Shown piece after piece: positions 51,708-63,620 of a stretch of 64,000 nucleotides of DNA. Each line of letters starts with the position of its first letter. Within the stretch, counting starts at the first letter, position 1. The notes under the pieces are model-generated. The model ran no database searches. It was not told the DNA's origin and was given only the letters and a program-made list of their open reading frames with translations. This DNA comes from Moringa oleifera (Eukaryota > Streptophyta > Magnoliopsida > Brassicales > Moringaceae): the NCBI GenBank assembly GCA_021397835.1, contig JAJFZO010000433.1:62001-126000 (forward strand). The letters are read 5' to 3'. A program made the position numbers and the translations under genes.

Positions 51708-54700
51708 TGATAAAGTTAATACACTTTGAAATTTAAAATAAATAATAAATGATGAGTTAATATCAGCTGTTAAAGAAACTCAGTAACTTCACTTTCAACT
51801 TGTTTATCTTTCCAATATGTCGACTTAATAACTGACTCATCCACGCCCACTTTTGTAAGGTTCTCAACTCTTCTAGATAGTTGGTTTTTGATCGACTATC
51901 GACACCTATTAATAAGTGTTTCACTTTTGTGTATTTTGAAGTAACAACAACAAAAAGATTAATCTCAAATCAAACTATCAACTACTATTTTATATTACTT
52001 CTCACTTTATTTGTATTATCTTTCTTTACATTCATCTAGATTTAAACTATTTTCTAATCAAACACCTAAAGCCATTGGCTTCACCATTTTCAATATTTCC
52101 ATGCGTATGCTAACTCTCGAAATCTTGTTTCTTGGATGCTCGAGTATGAAATATGATTACTTATTTAGCTCAAGTCCTTGAGAATATACTATTCACTATC
52201 TTTCTTATTTCTTTGGATACTATTTAATTCCTTCCATCTTGCGGGCTTTTTTCAATTGATGAAATAGCTTCCGTAATATTGTAGGTTTCCAAGGTGCCAA
52301 GGTGTTGTTAATGATATTGAAGCAGAGGAACAAGTGACAAAGCTGCATGCTTCCCAGGGTGAATTAATAGATTGAAAAGAGGAATGAGAGGTGGAGAAAC
52401 TGGAATATCTGCACGTAACCATCCTCTCTTGTTTGTTTGGTTCAGTAATTGGGTGGTGAATGTTTGATTCAATCACTTGGGACTCTGTGCAGTGTAGTAA
52501 AGAACAAAGTTTTTTGGTTGTGTTCACAAGGAACCTTTACATACTAGGAAAAAATAACTAGAAAAGAGGAAGCAAGGATCGTTTCTTTTGTGTTATCAAT
52601 TTCTGGTGTTGAATGCATACAGGTGAATGTTTAGTTAATGACTTGCCATGATAATTAAGTTTATTTTCGTGCTGTTTATGTCTAGGTTAGTCTGCGAGTA
52701 CTTCTTCGTGGCTACTTAGACTTTATCAATATACTCTTCATATCTCTCCTAATGTTTTTCTGTTCAGCATCTGGTTTCTTATGGTGGATATTGTTGGATA
52801 ACAAATGTGTTTCTCTCGCTTCCCTCAGGTCTCTTTCACTCTAGTGGTCTCTCTTTTGCTCTAGAAATCTAAGAGAGTTTCTTTACTCAAGTCTTCTTGC
52901 TATCTTATTTGTTAGTGTTGTGTTTTTTTATTTTCTCTATATTGTGCTTTTCCTGATATGATTATGGTACTCCCTTTCTTGTTTCATAGGAGATTTACAT
53001 GCATCTAGTGACCACTGATTCAACGAAAGACACAGGGGCAAGAAAGCAACAGAGGAAAGCTGAGAGGATGAGAATTGTTGGCTTAAGTTGAACTGACTTC
53101 TAGGACATCTTGATTTGGCTTGAAATAACTTCTGCATACCTAGAAAGAGGAGTGATTTTCAGATACACAATTTCCTGCCTTTCTCCACTCTTCTAGTTTT
53201 CCCAAATTTCGCTATTCTAAGATAACTTTGCATAAATATGAAATAATCAAAGATAATACCAACCAATATAACCTCCAGTTTGACTACGTGCTTCTAAGCT
53301 ACTGAAAGTTCTCAAGTTGCATTGGACTGAAAAAGTTGTTATGATTTGACGAGTTCCAATTTACTTTCATTTTACAAATAGAAACCACATGCATGGTCTA
53401 TAGAGCAAAAGAAAACAAATTATGATAAATTCTTTACCTATCAATTGATATTTAATAATGACCTTACTTGGATAAAAGTTCCATAAGATCCACCACAAGC
53501 TACAAAACAGTTTCCAGCTGTCCTTATGTATAATATAAATGCACATAGAGCAACCTTAAAAGAACTAATATTTGATTCTCAAAGTTGATGGTGGCCACTG
53601 AAATGTGAACTCTCACCAAAAATAACTAATGGAGGGAATGCGCAAGAAATTAAACACATAAGAGCATAAGAGGAATAAATCAATAAATAAAGCATGAAGT
53701 ACCTTTTGAGTCTGTTTAGTCCATCAATGGGCTCTATCTTCCTACACATCAGCTAAGCAAGCTTCTAGAGCACATTATGTGGGTCAGCACATCTACCCAA
53801 AAAGAACAAACACACCAAACCAATGTGTCATACACCAGAAATCCAAACAGAACAAGCCAGATGTGCCCAACGCTCATTGGTTGTCGGCTTCATAGCACCC
53901 CCTAAGATAGAGTTAATTCTCGGATGTAATCACAGGCTTTACATAAAAGATTACAGGATAAAGACAGCACGGCAGATCCATACAATCATCTAACAAGAAA
54001 ACAAGATCAAAATGGCTCAAACTTTTTGACAATAGCACATGGATCAAAGAGAACAGCATCAATCAGATAAACCTTTCTAGAAAACAAATGCTAAAATATG
54101 ATTACTACTTCCTCTTTGAAAAACTGATTCAAGCATGCCATGATCATGGATCTCACGCCAGACTAGGATGAAACCTGCAGGCTACAGGCTAGAGGAATAT
54201 CAAATCTCTTATGCTCTTTGAGATTACTAGAAGTAAAGCATTACTGCAGCAACCAACAAACAGAAGCACATTCCAGAATGCTAATTCAAAAGCAGCAACC
54301 ATGGTAATATTCTGAAAATAGTAATATCATAACAAGCAATAGCAAATGTATGAGACAGAGCCTTTTCACAAGCTATCTCAAAATTGTATACACACCAGGG
54401 AATGGAAATTTCCAATTACATTATACAAGTAATGTTCTGAAATAAGGATAAAGATCTACCAGGAAAAGTTTAAAAAAAAAAAACAAACCACTAGTGTCCT
54501 ACTTGTTAGTAAACACAGGGATGTGAACAAATTTGCGTTTTTAGCTATGAAACAAATAAAGAGAAATGACTGCCAGCCTTATTGAACAATGAAAGTAGAT
54601 ACAAAAATGCTTGTTATGTAAGCTTGGAAGACCTTCTCTTTAAAATCTCCCTCCTTCAACACACCCAAGAACTTGTTCTTGAATTCAGAAGCTTCATCTT

Positions 54701-54783
54701 CTCCCTCTCCATTTTCCACATCCAATTCTTCATTTGTTTCATCAACCATCTCCATGCGTTCACCCCAATTAGAGTTCCCCCAG
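51708..54783. other. intergenic stretch left of COA5, no gene seen
   Basis: About 51708-52080 may be the 3' LTR of the plus-strand copia, but neither its ends nor a partner copy could be fixed. From 52080 on the composition becomes less AT-rich. Open frames of 60-90 codons on both strands show no recognisable family. The last few hundred bases before 54784 would hold the 3' untranslated region of COA5, which is read leftward. Confidence 0.5.
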
Positions 54784-57700
54784 TCAGTACCCCTTGTTTC
54801 CACGGATCCTAGCTCTCATGTCAACCTACATAGAAAAACATAAAGGATGAAGACACATCAGTCAAAAACCTCATAACTATTCACATTATCCAAAATATTC
54901 ATATATAAACTATTTGACATAATTACTCATTTCAAATTTGACTGGTCATATTTAATAGATATTTACTTTTGTTTTGCATATCATCTGACCATAATATGCT
55001 AACTATAATAACCTGTTTCTTTATCATATTCAACCGCTATGTGATTTTGGCATGAGAAGCCCCTCCTGCCCCACAACCACCCTACCAACCCCCCCCTCCC
55101 CCCCGGCCCCCCACCCCCCGCGGGTGAAAAAAAAACAGGAAGAAAAAATCAAGGGAAAACATCATTGGGCAGAAGAAAATGAGATATAACACCACAGTGA
55201 AATAAAAGGAAAACTTGGAAGTTTGAGCCCACCACAAATGAAACTTTCAGCGCATACGTTCAGGTCTAGACAACTCCTTACCAGATGCTTTAATTGTTTT
55301 AGTAGTAATATAATTTAGTTAACTTGCAAAATCTAATATTTGATATATGTGGTACAAATCTTTATCTCCTCTTTGACTCTGCTACATTTCCTATTAAGTA
55401 ATTGCATGCTTAACTTATGACTGTATGAAGTCACTTATAAAACAATCACCCGAGTCCTAGAATTTCAACACTCACACCCAAGACTCAAGCTAACATCCCT
55501 AGTGGTATTTAAAAACATCTTGTGGAATATTTTCGGGGTTGAATAGTATTGACAAGCGAGTTTTGATTAAACATGCACTGGGGAGGTGCAAAGTGAAGGT
55601 AGTTCATTTGCAAGAAACTAAGATAAAGGAGATGAAAGCGGGGATAGTGAGAAGTGGTTAGGGTAGCAATGGTGTTGGGTTGGAAAGCACAGCTGGCTAA
55701 AGGGTGTTCTAGGGTAATTTTAGTAATGTGGAATGGTAGGAGAATTGACTGCATTGACAGATGGGTAGGGGAGGAATCAATATCCTGCCTGTTACATAGG
55801 GAGGAGGGAAGGATGGAGTGGATGTTCACAAGGGGCACGGTTCAAGCGAGGATAGGCAGAGGTTGTGGGATGAGTTACAAAATAGTAGGAGAAAAGGGAA
55901 TATGTCGTGGGTAGTTGAAGGGAATTTTAATATGCTTTTATACAACAACAAGAGATCAGACAGCAGTGGTGAAATGACAGAAATGAGGGAAATTCATCAT
56001 ATAGTCACTAACTTGGACATGTTGGATCCACTCACTAACTTAGACATGTTGGATCTACCATTGCAATAAGGGGCTTTTACTTGGCCTAGTTTGAGGAACA
56101 CCCCTGCAACTTTAGGATTGATCGATTCCTGATATCCAATCAACGGAATAGGGAGCAACTAAGGAATGTGGTTCCTAAAAACATGCGATTGTGGGGGAGT
56201 TAACATATCTAAACGAGAGAATAATGAGGGGGGAGACATCAAAAAAACTTCTCATCCGAAAAGGGGATAGCAAAAGTATGAGTTGCTTGTGCTAGGATCG
56301 AAGAGGTATCGTGTAGGTAAAAATCGAGGGCGTTATAGTTAAAGGAAGGTGACAAAAAGATGAAGTTTTTTATAGGGCGGCTAGCGGACAGATGCCAAAA
56401 CTTCATTAACTCAATGATGATAGATGGGAAAGAGGTTGGGGACCCAACCCAACTAAATGAAAAGATCAAAGGTTTTTACCAAAAACTACATTATGAGGAC
56501 AGAGGGTGGAGGCCAAGTTGGATGGACTAGATTTCAAAGAGATTGATTAAGACATGCAAGAGTGAATTGAGAGACCATTTGAGGAGGAGGACATATACTA
56601 AACTTTTAATCAATTATGAAAGGGATAAGGCCCCTAGACTAGATGGCTATTCTATGACATTTTTGAAAAGCCAATAGGTACCATAAAAAACGATTTTTTA
56701 AGATTTTTCAAGAGTTTCATGAGAGTGCATAGTTTGTTAGTTCGCTGAACACCACATTCGTAGTCTTGATACCAAAAAAGCCAAGGGCAACTAATATGAA
56801 TGACTTTCGCCCAATAAGTTTGGTAGGTAGTATCTACAAGGCGATAGCAAAGGTGTTGACCAAGAGATTACATCCAGTGGTGGATTCAATAGCGAGTTCT
56901 ACATAGAATGTATTTGTGAAAGGGTAGCAAATTCTAGATGCGACACTGATTGCCAATGAGGTGGTGGATCTACATGTTATATGTAATATGGATATGGAAA
57001 AACGCTTATGATCATGTGACATGGAATCTTTTGTTGCATATGCTAAGGAGGGTAAGGTGTGGGAAGCAGTGGTATGGGAGAATAAAGAAGGTCATCCCCT
57101 TTTTTTAAGGCAATGCGAGGACTTCGACAAGGTGATCCTCTATCTCCCTTTCTTTTCCTCTTGGTAATGGAAGTGTTAGGACAGAATGTTGACAAGGACT
57201 GTACAGGTGAAGCTACTTAATGGTTTTGTAGTTAGACAGGGAGCAAGAGAGATATAGCTGTCCTACCTCCTATTTGCAGATGACACTATCATATTATATG
57301 GGTTAATGAGGATCAATTAGTGCACTTGCAATGTATATCACTTGGGTTTGAGGCAGTATTGGGCTTGAGAGTGAATTTGGGGAAAAGTGAGCTCATTCCT
57401 ACTGGAATTGGGGTAGATGGGATGCAACTGGCTAGTGTACTGGGTGTAAAAAAAAAGAGCTCTTCTTATGCGATATTTGGGGCACAGTGAGCAAAGTACA
57501 AGGAAAAAACTCTGTGGCACTCAACGGTGAAACTTTTTGAAAGGAAGCTAGCGAGGTAAGAGAGGATGTATCTATCAAAGATGGGAGGATGACGTTGATT
57601 AAAAGCATATTTTTAAGTCTCCTTGTTTATTTTGTCTTTATTTCCTATTCCAAGGGAGGTGGCAACAATGCAAGTTCCTGGGGATAATTTTAAATATTAT

Positions 57701-60700
57701 TTGGTGGTTTGGAGCAGTTTAGAAGCCTCTGGAGAAGGGTGGCTTGAGCATCAAGCCTTTGCAAGCATTTAATGTAGCATTGCTTGAGAAGTGGCTTAGG
57801 AGGTTTATGGTGGGAAGGAACAATCTGTGGAGAAAGGTGGAGAGGGCCAGATATGGGGTGGTAAAAGGTGGTTAGGTAACAGTAGCAAGGATGGACCATT
57901 ATGGTTGTGGGTGAGATACAACCTTGGGTGGGGTCTAAGGTGAGAAGGGGTAGTTTGGTGAGGTTTTGGAAAGATATCTAATGCGGGGATAAGGAGTTCG
58001 CAGTTGAATTTTTGGATTTATACGATTGGCATGCAACAAAAAGGCGTGGGTGGGTGACAATACGAGAAGAATGGAAAGGGAAATGGCATGGGAGGTGAAT
58101 TTTAGGAGGACAATGCAAGATTGGGAGATGGATATGCTTAAGAGCTCTCTTTAGAGGATTTATTTAGTTAGACTTGATTGTGCGAGTGATGATGTTCCTA
58201 TATGGAAGGGAGATGTCACACACAAGTACTCCATTAAATCTTTGCTTCAGGGTGTTGGAGAATAGGCGACTACAAGGGAAAGTCCCAAGTTCCAAAAAAA
58301 TTAATATGGAAGGTCAAAATTCTATCTAAGGTGGTTTTCTTTGTCTGGGGAAATGGAATAGGGCAAGCCATTGACAACTTACAAAAGAAAGGAAAGAATA
58401 TGGTCAATCGATGTTATCTTTGTAAGGAGCAAAAGGAGTCAATCAACCATATTCTATTGTGGTGCCACTAGTCTAAGGCTATCTGAGACATATCTCTTTC
58501 AGTCCTAATGCAGTATTTGGTGGTATTCAATTCTATTAAGGAGAAGTTGAAATCCTAGAAGCCAATGTCTAACGCCAAGAGAAGAATTGTGTCAGTAATC
58601 CCCTTAGCTATATTTTGGATGGTGTGAAGGGGTAAAAACACTACTAGCATTGATCAAGGATAAATGGGGGATGCTTTTAAATTTTTTGGTGACAGGTAAA
58701 TACAATGTAAATGGGATAGGTCTAATGGAGTTTTTAAACTCTTATTATCAAACTAATGTAATTAACTGTATAGAGCACACATCCTTAATGCTCCATGTAT
58801 ACAATTTTGATCTCTTACTTTTTGATTAATCTATATAATATATATATAGGTGTTTTTAAGTTGTCAAAAGTCCTCCTATTCTTCTCACACCATATACACC
58901 AAAAGATTAGTAGAGGGATCATCTTCATCAATCTCTTCTTCTCCGTCCAGGCCAATACTTCCACACCTATTGACCCTTACACACCCATGACAGCCCAAAT
59001 ACCCTCCATACTGAATCCCACAAAAGATGGTAGATTGACTCTGACTATTCTTTACATAAGTAATACCGATTACTTCTCCACCACGCACCTAAATCTCCTC
59101 TAACACATTGAAAATCAGCTTATATAAACATCCGATCAGGCTAATAGGTCTATAGTCACTGCTATTTACAACCCCTATTTCCTTATGCACCAACACCACA
59201 AAAGTAAAATTGAGTGATTTCACAAACTTACCATTTCTATGAAACTACACGAACATTCTCACGATGTCTCCCATTTTCAAGAAAGCCACAAAGAATCCGT
59301 CAAGTCCCAAGGCCTTGTCCCTATCAAATTCCTGCAAAGCGTTCCACACCGCATCTTTCCCAAACTAACTTTTGATCCTCTCTTTCAACTTATCATCAAT
59401 TTCCATGAAGTTCAACCCATCCAACTTTGGGCACCATCTCTTTATATCTTGGTACAAATTTTTGTAACAGGTAGTAACCCCTTCCTTTAATTCTTTTCAT
59501 CATTCAACTGCAAACCCTCCAAATATAGCTTGCTTATATAGTTACACGTCCTATGAGCATTAGTTGTTCGATGAAAAAATGCATTGTTTTTGTCATCTAC
59601 CCTTAGCCACAAAGCCTTTGATTTTTGCCTCCAAGATATCTCTTCCAACTTCAACATATGCATGAACTCACTATTTATTTTCATCCTCCTATTTCGAACC
59701 TTCGTAGTACTCCCTCCTCCCATAATAGTGTTATCTACCTTCTATAAGTCTTTCCACAAAGTGCTCCCAAACTGCTCTTTGCTCCATTTTCTCATCTTTG
59801 CCTTAATCACTTTCAATTTCCTTGCAACCACATAGCTCGCATTACTAACCCCGATCAATCGATTTTCGTCTCCCATATCATTTCGCTTGCTACCCGACTC
59901 ACCCAATATTAAGACAGCATCAAATGCCCTATCTACATGTCCGTTGACCTCACAAGGCGACCAAACCCGCTCCACCGAACTGACCCAAATTCTAAAACAA
60001 TTGGCTGTCAGACAATCATAACTCTTTTAGCCTAAGAGCATTTTGGTTATCCACTTCCATAGGTAGACCCAGCCTAGCACGATCAACTACTTGGATCCAT
60101 CTTAAGTCTCCTAGTATTCGACTCGAGCCCAACGCCAATAGACTAATCTAGTTTGGATTAAGCTTACAAGCCTAAATGCACCAACCTGAGTATCAAGGAC
60201 TAGCCCAACCCAATCACCCTTTAGTCCCTCACACCCGTATGAAGTCATGGGCCTCAAACATGTGATAGGCCCGTATCCCTGCACAGCAAGTGCCTTCTAA
60301 CCCACCAAAGTTATCTTCTTTGCCTAACCACCCGATGCAACAACCCCTGCCCTCGTTCCACATTTTGAACCCTCGTCGCCCATTACTACCTTTTTCCACT
60401 TTTTTCTTTCGTTTCCTGGCTTACTCCTCTATTGGGCTTTAACATCCCCCTTTCATAATGTCACGTCCATAATAAGGGCACAACACGGAAACCCTCGTTA
60501 TCACATCCTCCACCTTGAGGCTCTAGCTAGTATCGCCCATTTCATCCCTCTTCCTCAGTCCCTGATACACACTTCCAACTGATCTCTCCCGGAGAAAATC
60601 TCCCACCAACCCCCACCATCCGAAGCCCTCACCCCTTCAAGCATAAAGAGTGATCTCTCACTACCATTACAAAGCTTCAACAATCGCAAAAACACCCCAC

Positions 60701-62382
60701 TATCGATTCAAGTCAACTACTGCCAGTACAACTCTTCTTCCTTCTGTCCTTTTTCTTACCCAACCTTCTCTCCTCTCAACCACTACTAAGCTATTTATTC
60801 ATCGATAGCCAAAACCACTTTACATCCTCACTATTCAGGTGTTACTTCCACTTCCCTTACCCTCAATTCTCTCGCAGTTCCTCCTTCGTCAAACTAAAAA
60901 AATCTTCCTCTCAATCTTAACAACAAGAATCGTCAACCAATTTTCGTACAAATTCTCTCTGTACAATGGTCCAGTTAATAAAAAGTTACTTAAAACACAA
61001 ACACACATGCGCACATGGATGTATACACATTTCTTTATACGTATGAGAATGCAAACATGCCTGTCCTCTCTTGCAATTAAAATAAGTTTCCCTAAGACCC
61101 ACACACTCGCTAGGTATTGATGGGCTCTTCTCTGCGGAACATTCACGGTATGATCGCTTTTCCACCTAGAATATAAAATCCAAAATGTTAGAGGAAAAGT
61201 GAAAGGAAGAAAAAAACATAATGTAAGTCACAATACACTGTGACAAACTAAAGTTTTAAAATCCGCAACAAACTAAAGTTGCAAAATCCACAACTCTTCA
61301 TTGGTAATTTGGTTATTCCACATGCATGAGATAATATGACTAACATTTTCTATATATTTGATGAACATTTAAGGTGCGTATGCTTACATCATGACATGAA
61401 ATAAGTATGTTACAACAAATAAACCTTTTAACTTGAATATTAAATTCATTAATTGGAGAATATGATCATGGTAAGTATACACTTGCTACAGGAAGCATTT
61501 AGAGAGCCATGGCTTTTTAGGCTAGTGCATTCACAAATTACCTCCTAGTAACTTCTCTTTCTACCTATTCAAAAACGTATCTAGGTTTTCATTTTCATTT
61601 GGAATTCTCTGTCCCTTCTCACATTAGTGACTTTTGAACTTATTCTTCTTTCCTTCCTTGCTTTAATTTTCATTTTTCACTGGGTTCTAATCATATACAA
61701 ACATTCTTCAAATGCTATCATGTTAACCCATTTTTTTAAAGTGTTGATGTGCCCTAGGGTTTTGATGATCACCTGCAGTTGGAAACTAAGTGCTTGGACT
61801 AGCACTCTGGTTTTTGTGTATGAGAACCAAAAAATACTTGAGAATGCAAGTAGCAGTGAAATTCCATCAGTCATAATTGGTGGACAGTGAACCTCACAGT
61901 TTGTTTGTTTACTCGATAAGATGATTATACTATGAAAAGTATTCCAATATCATGAATTTATTTCATGTTTATGATTTCTATGTTTAGGGGTTTTATGAAT
62001 TTATGAAAAGTATTCTATATCCTATATAATATATAAATGTGTCCTCGTAGACATACATGTGTGTGTGTATGTAGACAAGTTTCATCAGGCTGCTCGACAC
62101 ATGAGATGACTGATCCTTCAAGGTTTGGGTATTTGACAGAAGCAAAGTTTGGCAAAGAGACATTCTGACAAATGTTGGGATGTTATAGGAAAGCAAGAAA
62201 TGAGAGAGACAGAAAGAAAAAGAGAGAGAGAGACCAAGCAAGCACGAGACACAAGAAGAGAGAGATGGTACATAAAAGGGCTGGAGTGAGGAAAATAGGA
62301 GGGAATGAATTACCTTAACACAATCCGATTCGCTGAGACACTTTACCAGCTCCATAGCAAGGCCCTTGCAAGACTTTGACAT
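54784..62382 (-). CDS. COA5/PET191 homologue, mitochondrial cytochrome c oxidase assembly factor
   Basis: Three coding exons join in frame: 62314-62382 (23 codons), 61061-61165 (35 codons) and 54784-54825 (13 codons plus TGA). The 71-residue product begins [20 protein letters not shown] and ends [13 protein letters not shown]. Cysteines at 5, 15, 21, 32, 44 and 54 give CX9C spacings (5-15, 44-54) and a CX10C spacing (21-32), as expected for this small intermembrane-space family needed to assemble complex IV. Length and ending match the family as I know it. Intron 1 is 1148 bp with GT-AG ends. Intron 2 is 6235 bp, starts with GC instead of GT, and contains two LINE fragments. The GC donor is the only placement that keeps the conserved GQ-VDMRARI frame. 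All residues are intact, so the gene is probably functional. Confidence 0.93.
54826..55507. other. COA5 intron 2, part between exon 3 and the LINE
   Basis: Noncoding on both strands. It contains a C-rich tract (55088-55123). The acceptor of intron 2 is TATGTAG at its left edge, read on the minus strand. Confidence 0.7.
55088..55123. repeat. C-rich tract with G interruptions
   Basis: Runs of C broken by single T, A or GG bases, ending CCCGCGGG, in a locally AT-rich intron. On the minus strand it is a G-run tract with at least four runs of three or more G, so a G-quadruplex in the COA5 pre-mRNA is possible. Confidence 0.85.
55508..58750 (+). mobile_element. L1-type LINE relic, antisense in COA5 intron 2
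   Basis: ORF2 can be followed with frameshifts. An AP endonuclease start (KNILWNIFG, then [15 protein letters not shown] and VVHLQETKI at about 55510-55630) is followed by a [14 protein letters not shown] phrase near 55920 and [10 protein letters not shown] near 56120. The reverse transcriptase ([20 protein letters not shown] near 56765) keeps its FADD catalytic box at 57273-57284. [21 protein letters not shown] phrase lies near 57740, and a zf-RVT zinc cluster ([20 protein letters not shown]) near 58407-58466. A short duplication repeats NLDMLD near 56010-56060. It runs opposite to COA5 and is inactive. Confidence 0.9.
58820..60000 (-). mobile_element. second L1-type LINE relic, internally deleted, in COA5 intron 2
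   Basis: On the minus strand, from right to left: the linker between endonuclease and reverse transcriptase ([50 protein letters not shown]), then the start of reverse transcriptase ([16 protein letters not shown] near 59110-59160). After that it jumps to the end of the zf-RVT region (VFGLSWV near 59000; [18 protein letters not shown] near 58860-58920). The reverse-transcriptase core is missing. Its wording differs from the plus-strand LINE, so it is a different copy and probably a different family. Confidence 0.85.
60001..61060. other. COA5 intron 2, part next to exon 2
   Basis: About 60000-60830 is richer in C than its surroundings and may be the 5' part (linker or ORF1) of the minus-strand LINE, but no domain is secure. 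The rest is ordinary intron. At 61059-61060 the minus-strand intron begins GCATGT. Confidence 0.5.
61059..61060 (-). other. non-canonical GC splice donor of COA5 intron 2
   Basis: The minus strand reads GGACAG then GCATGT. A cut here joins the conserved Gln codon to GTTGACATG in exon 3 without a frame change. No nearby GT keeps the frame. GC-AG introns are a known minority class in plants. Confidence 0.8.
61166..62313. other. COA5 intron 1
   Basis: 1148 bp, beginning GTAATT and ending TTCTAG on the minus strand. A GA-rich patch lies near 62200-62240. I see no gene or recognisable transposon inside it. Confidence 0.75.
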
Positions 62383-63029
62383 TTCCTAACAAACACAGAA
62401 GAGAAGAGTCAAAGGTAATTCTCACTGGTACGGTCAAGTTCTAGATTATTGCTATAGCGTCTGCCCAATGAAAAGTTTTTAAGACCAGTTGTTTAAAATC
62501 ATGAACATTTCTTTCACTCTTCGTATTCAGGGACTTAGAAGACCTCATGAAAGAGCTAGGCTGGTGATTATGACCCAAAAAAAAAAGTAATAAACAAATT
62601 TAATAGATTATCAATATATCTAGAGGCCATATAAATGAAACAACTAGCTCCTCAAATTCACAGTCAGAGGACAAACAACACCCTTTAAATAGGTACCCAT
62701 GAAAAGGTGGAAAACATCTTCTTCTTTTTTCCAATATTCTCCCATGGTTTCCCAAAAGAGGAACTCTAAATGTTGGATCAGTCAACGTTTCATATCAAAC
62801 CATGGTAAAGTTATTTAAAGGAAATAAACATTAACGTGGCGTTTGCTTCCCGTGATCCAGATACCCACATCTTATTGAATTCTCAGAAAACCTATACTCT
62901 GAAAAAGGAGAAAATACCCACAACTCTTGAAAACCAGCTCACACTCATATACAAGTTTCAATCCGGAAAACAGAAAAGGAACAACCAAAAACGTGTGACC
63001 ACTGCCAAAAAAAAAATGTTTAAAAATAG

Positions 63030-63620
63030 AAACCCTAAAACAACCAAGTCCTAGGGCTTGTCACAAGAAAAAAAAATCTGCCGAATCGAATAAATGTGAA
63101 ATTCCAATAAAGGCACAGAGCGAGTGCAACAACAGGACGGAGAACAGAGGAAGAGCGCGAGAAAGTAATAGAGAACTAACCCTAACTCGCTGTGGTTGCT
63201 GGCTATAACCAAAAGGTAACCGCTTCAACAACTACCCAGTATATTCCTCAATCCGAACAATGCGCCCCTCTCATAGAAGAACAAGAGAGAGAGAGAGAGA
63301 GAGACGCAGGCAGAGATATAAGAAAGGAAGAAGACCGAGCAGTGTGGAATCGATGCATAATTACAATCATTTCTACTTTTATTTGCCCAATCCAATTTCT
63401 TTCGGCCCAATCGCAGCAGATCCAATTATAGTTGGATTCATCCACGGTTAGCCCAACTCAATCTTGTTTGAAAGAATCGCAATGAATCCAATTCAACTTG
63501 AGTCCAATCACAATAGTCCAATTCAAGTTAGAACCAATCAACAATGATTTCATGGTGGGAGTTACCTCCCAGCACAAGCAAGAACGGAAGGCACCACAAG
63601 AGAAGTGAGCACCCGGGGTC
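63030..63620. promoter_or_regulatory. shared upstream region of the divergent gene pair
   Basis: This lies between COA5 (minus) and the partial gene at 63621 (plus). Telo-box motifs occur at 63030-63038 (AAACCCTAA) and about 63178-63185 (AACCCTAA). Site-II-type elements (TGGGCC/T on one strand) occur at 63404-63409 and 63450-63455. CCAAT or its inverse occurs about ten times between 63385 and 63540. In plants, site II elements and telo-boxes are known in promoters of nuclear genes for respiratory-chain and ribosomal proteins. The start sites are not visible; the COA5 leader may reach into the left part. Confidence 0.6.
63284..63304. repeat. AG microsatellite in the intergenic promoter region
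   Basis: About ten AG pairs. GA/CT runs are frequent in plant core promoters and 5' leaders. A role here is not shown. Confidence 0.9.

Noticed and set aside
52252..52527. 91-codon minus-strand open frame left of COA5
   Set aside because: No recognisable protein, no flanking exons, and equally long frames occur on the other strand nearby.
54579..54812. Overlapping open frames on both strands at COA5 exon 3
   Set aside because: Both run through the untranslated region and the 42-bp exon in the wrong frame; the COA5 exon explains the conserved part.
61627..61890. 87-codon plus-strand open frame in COA5 intron 1
   Set aside because: No recognised domain. It lies inside an intron on the opposite strand and has an overlapping frame on the other strand as well.
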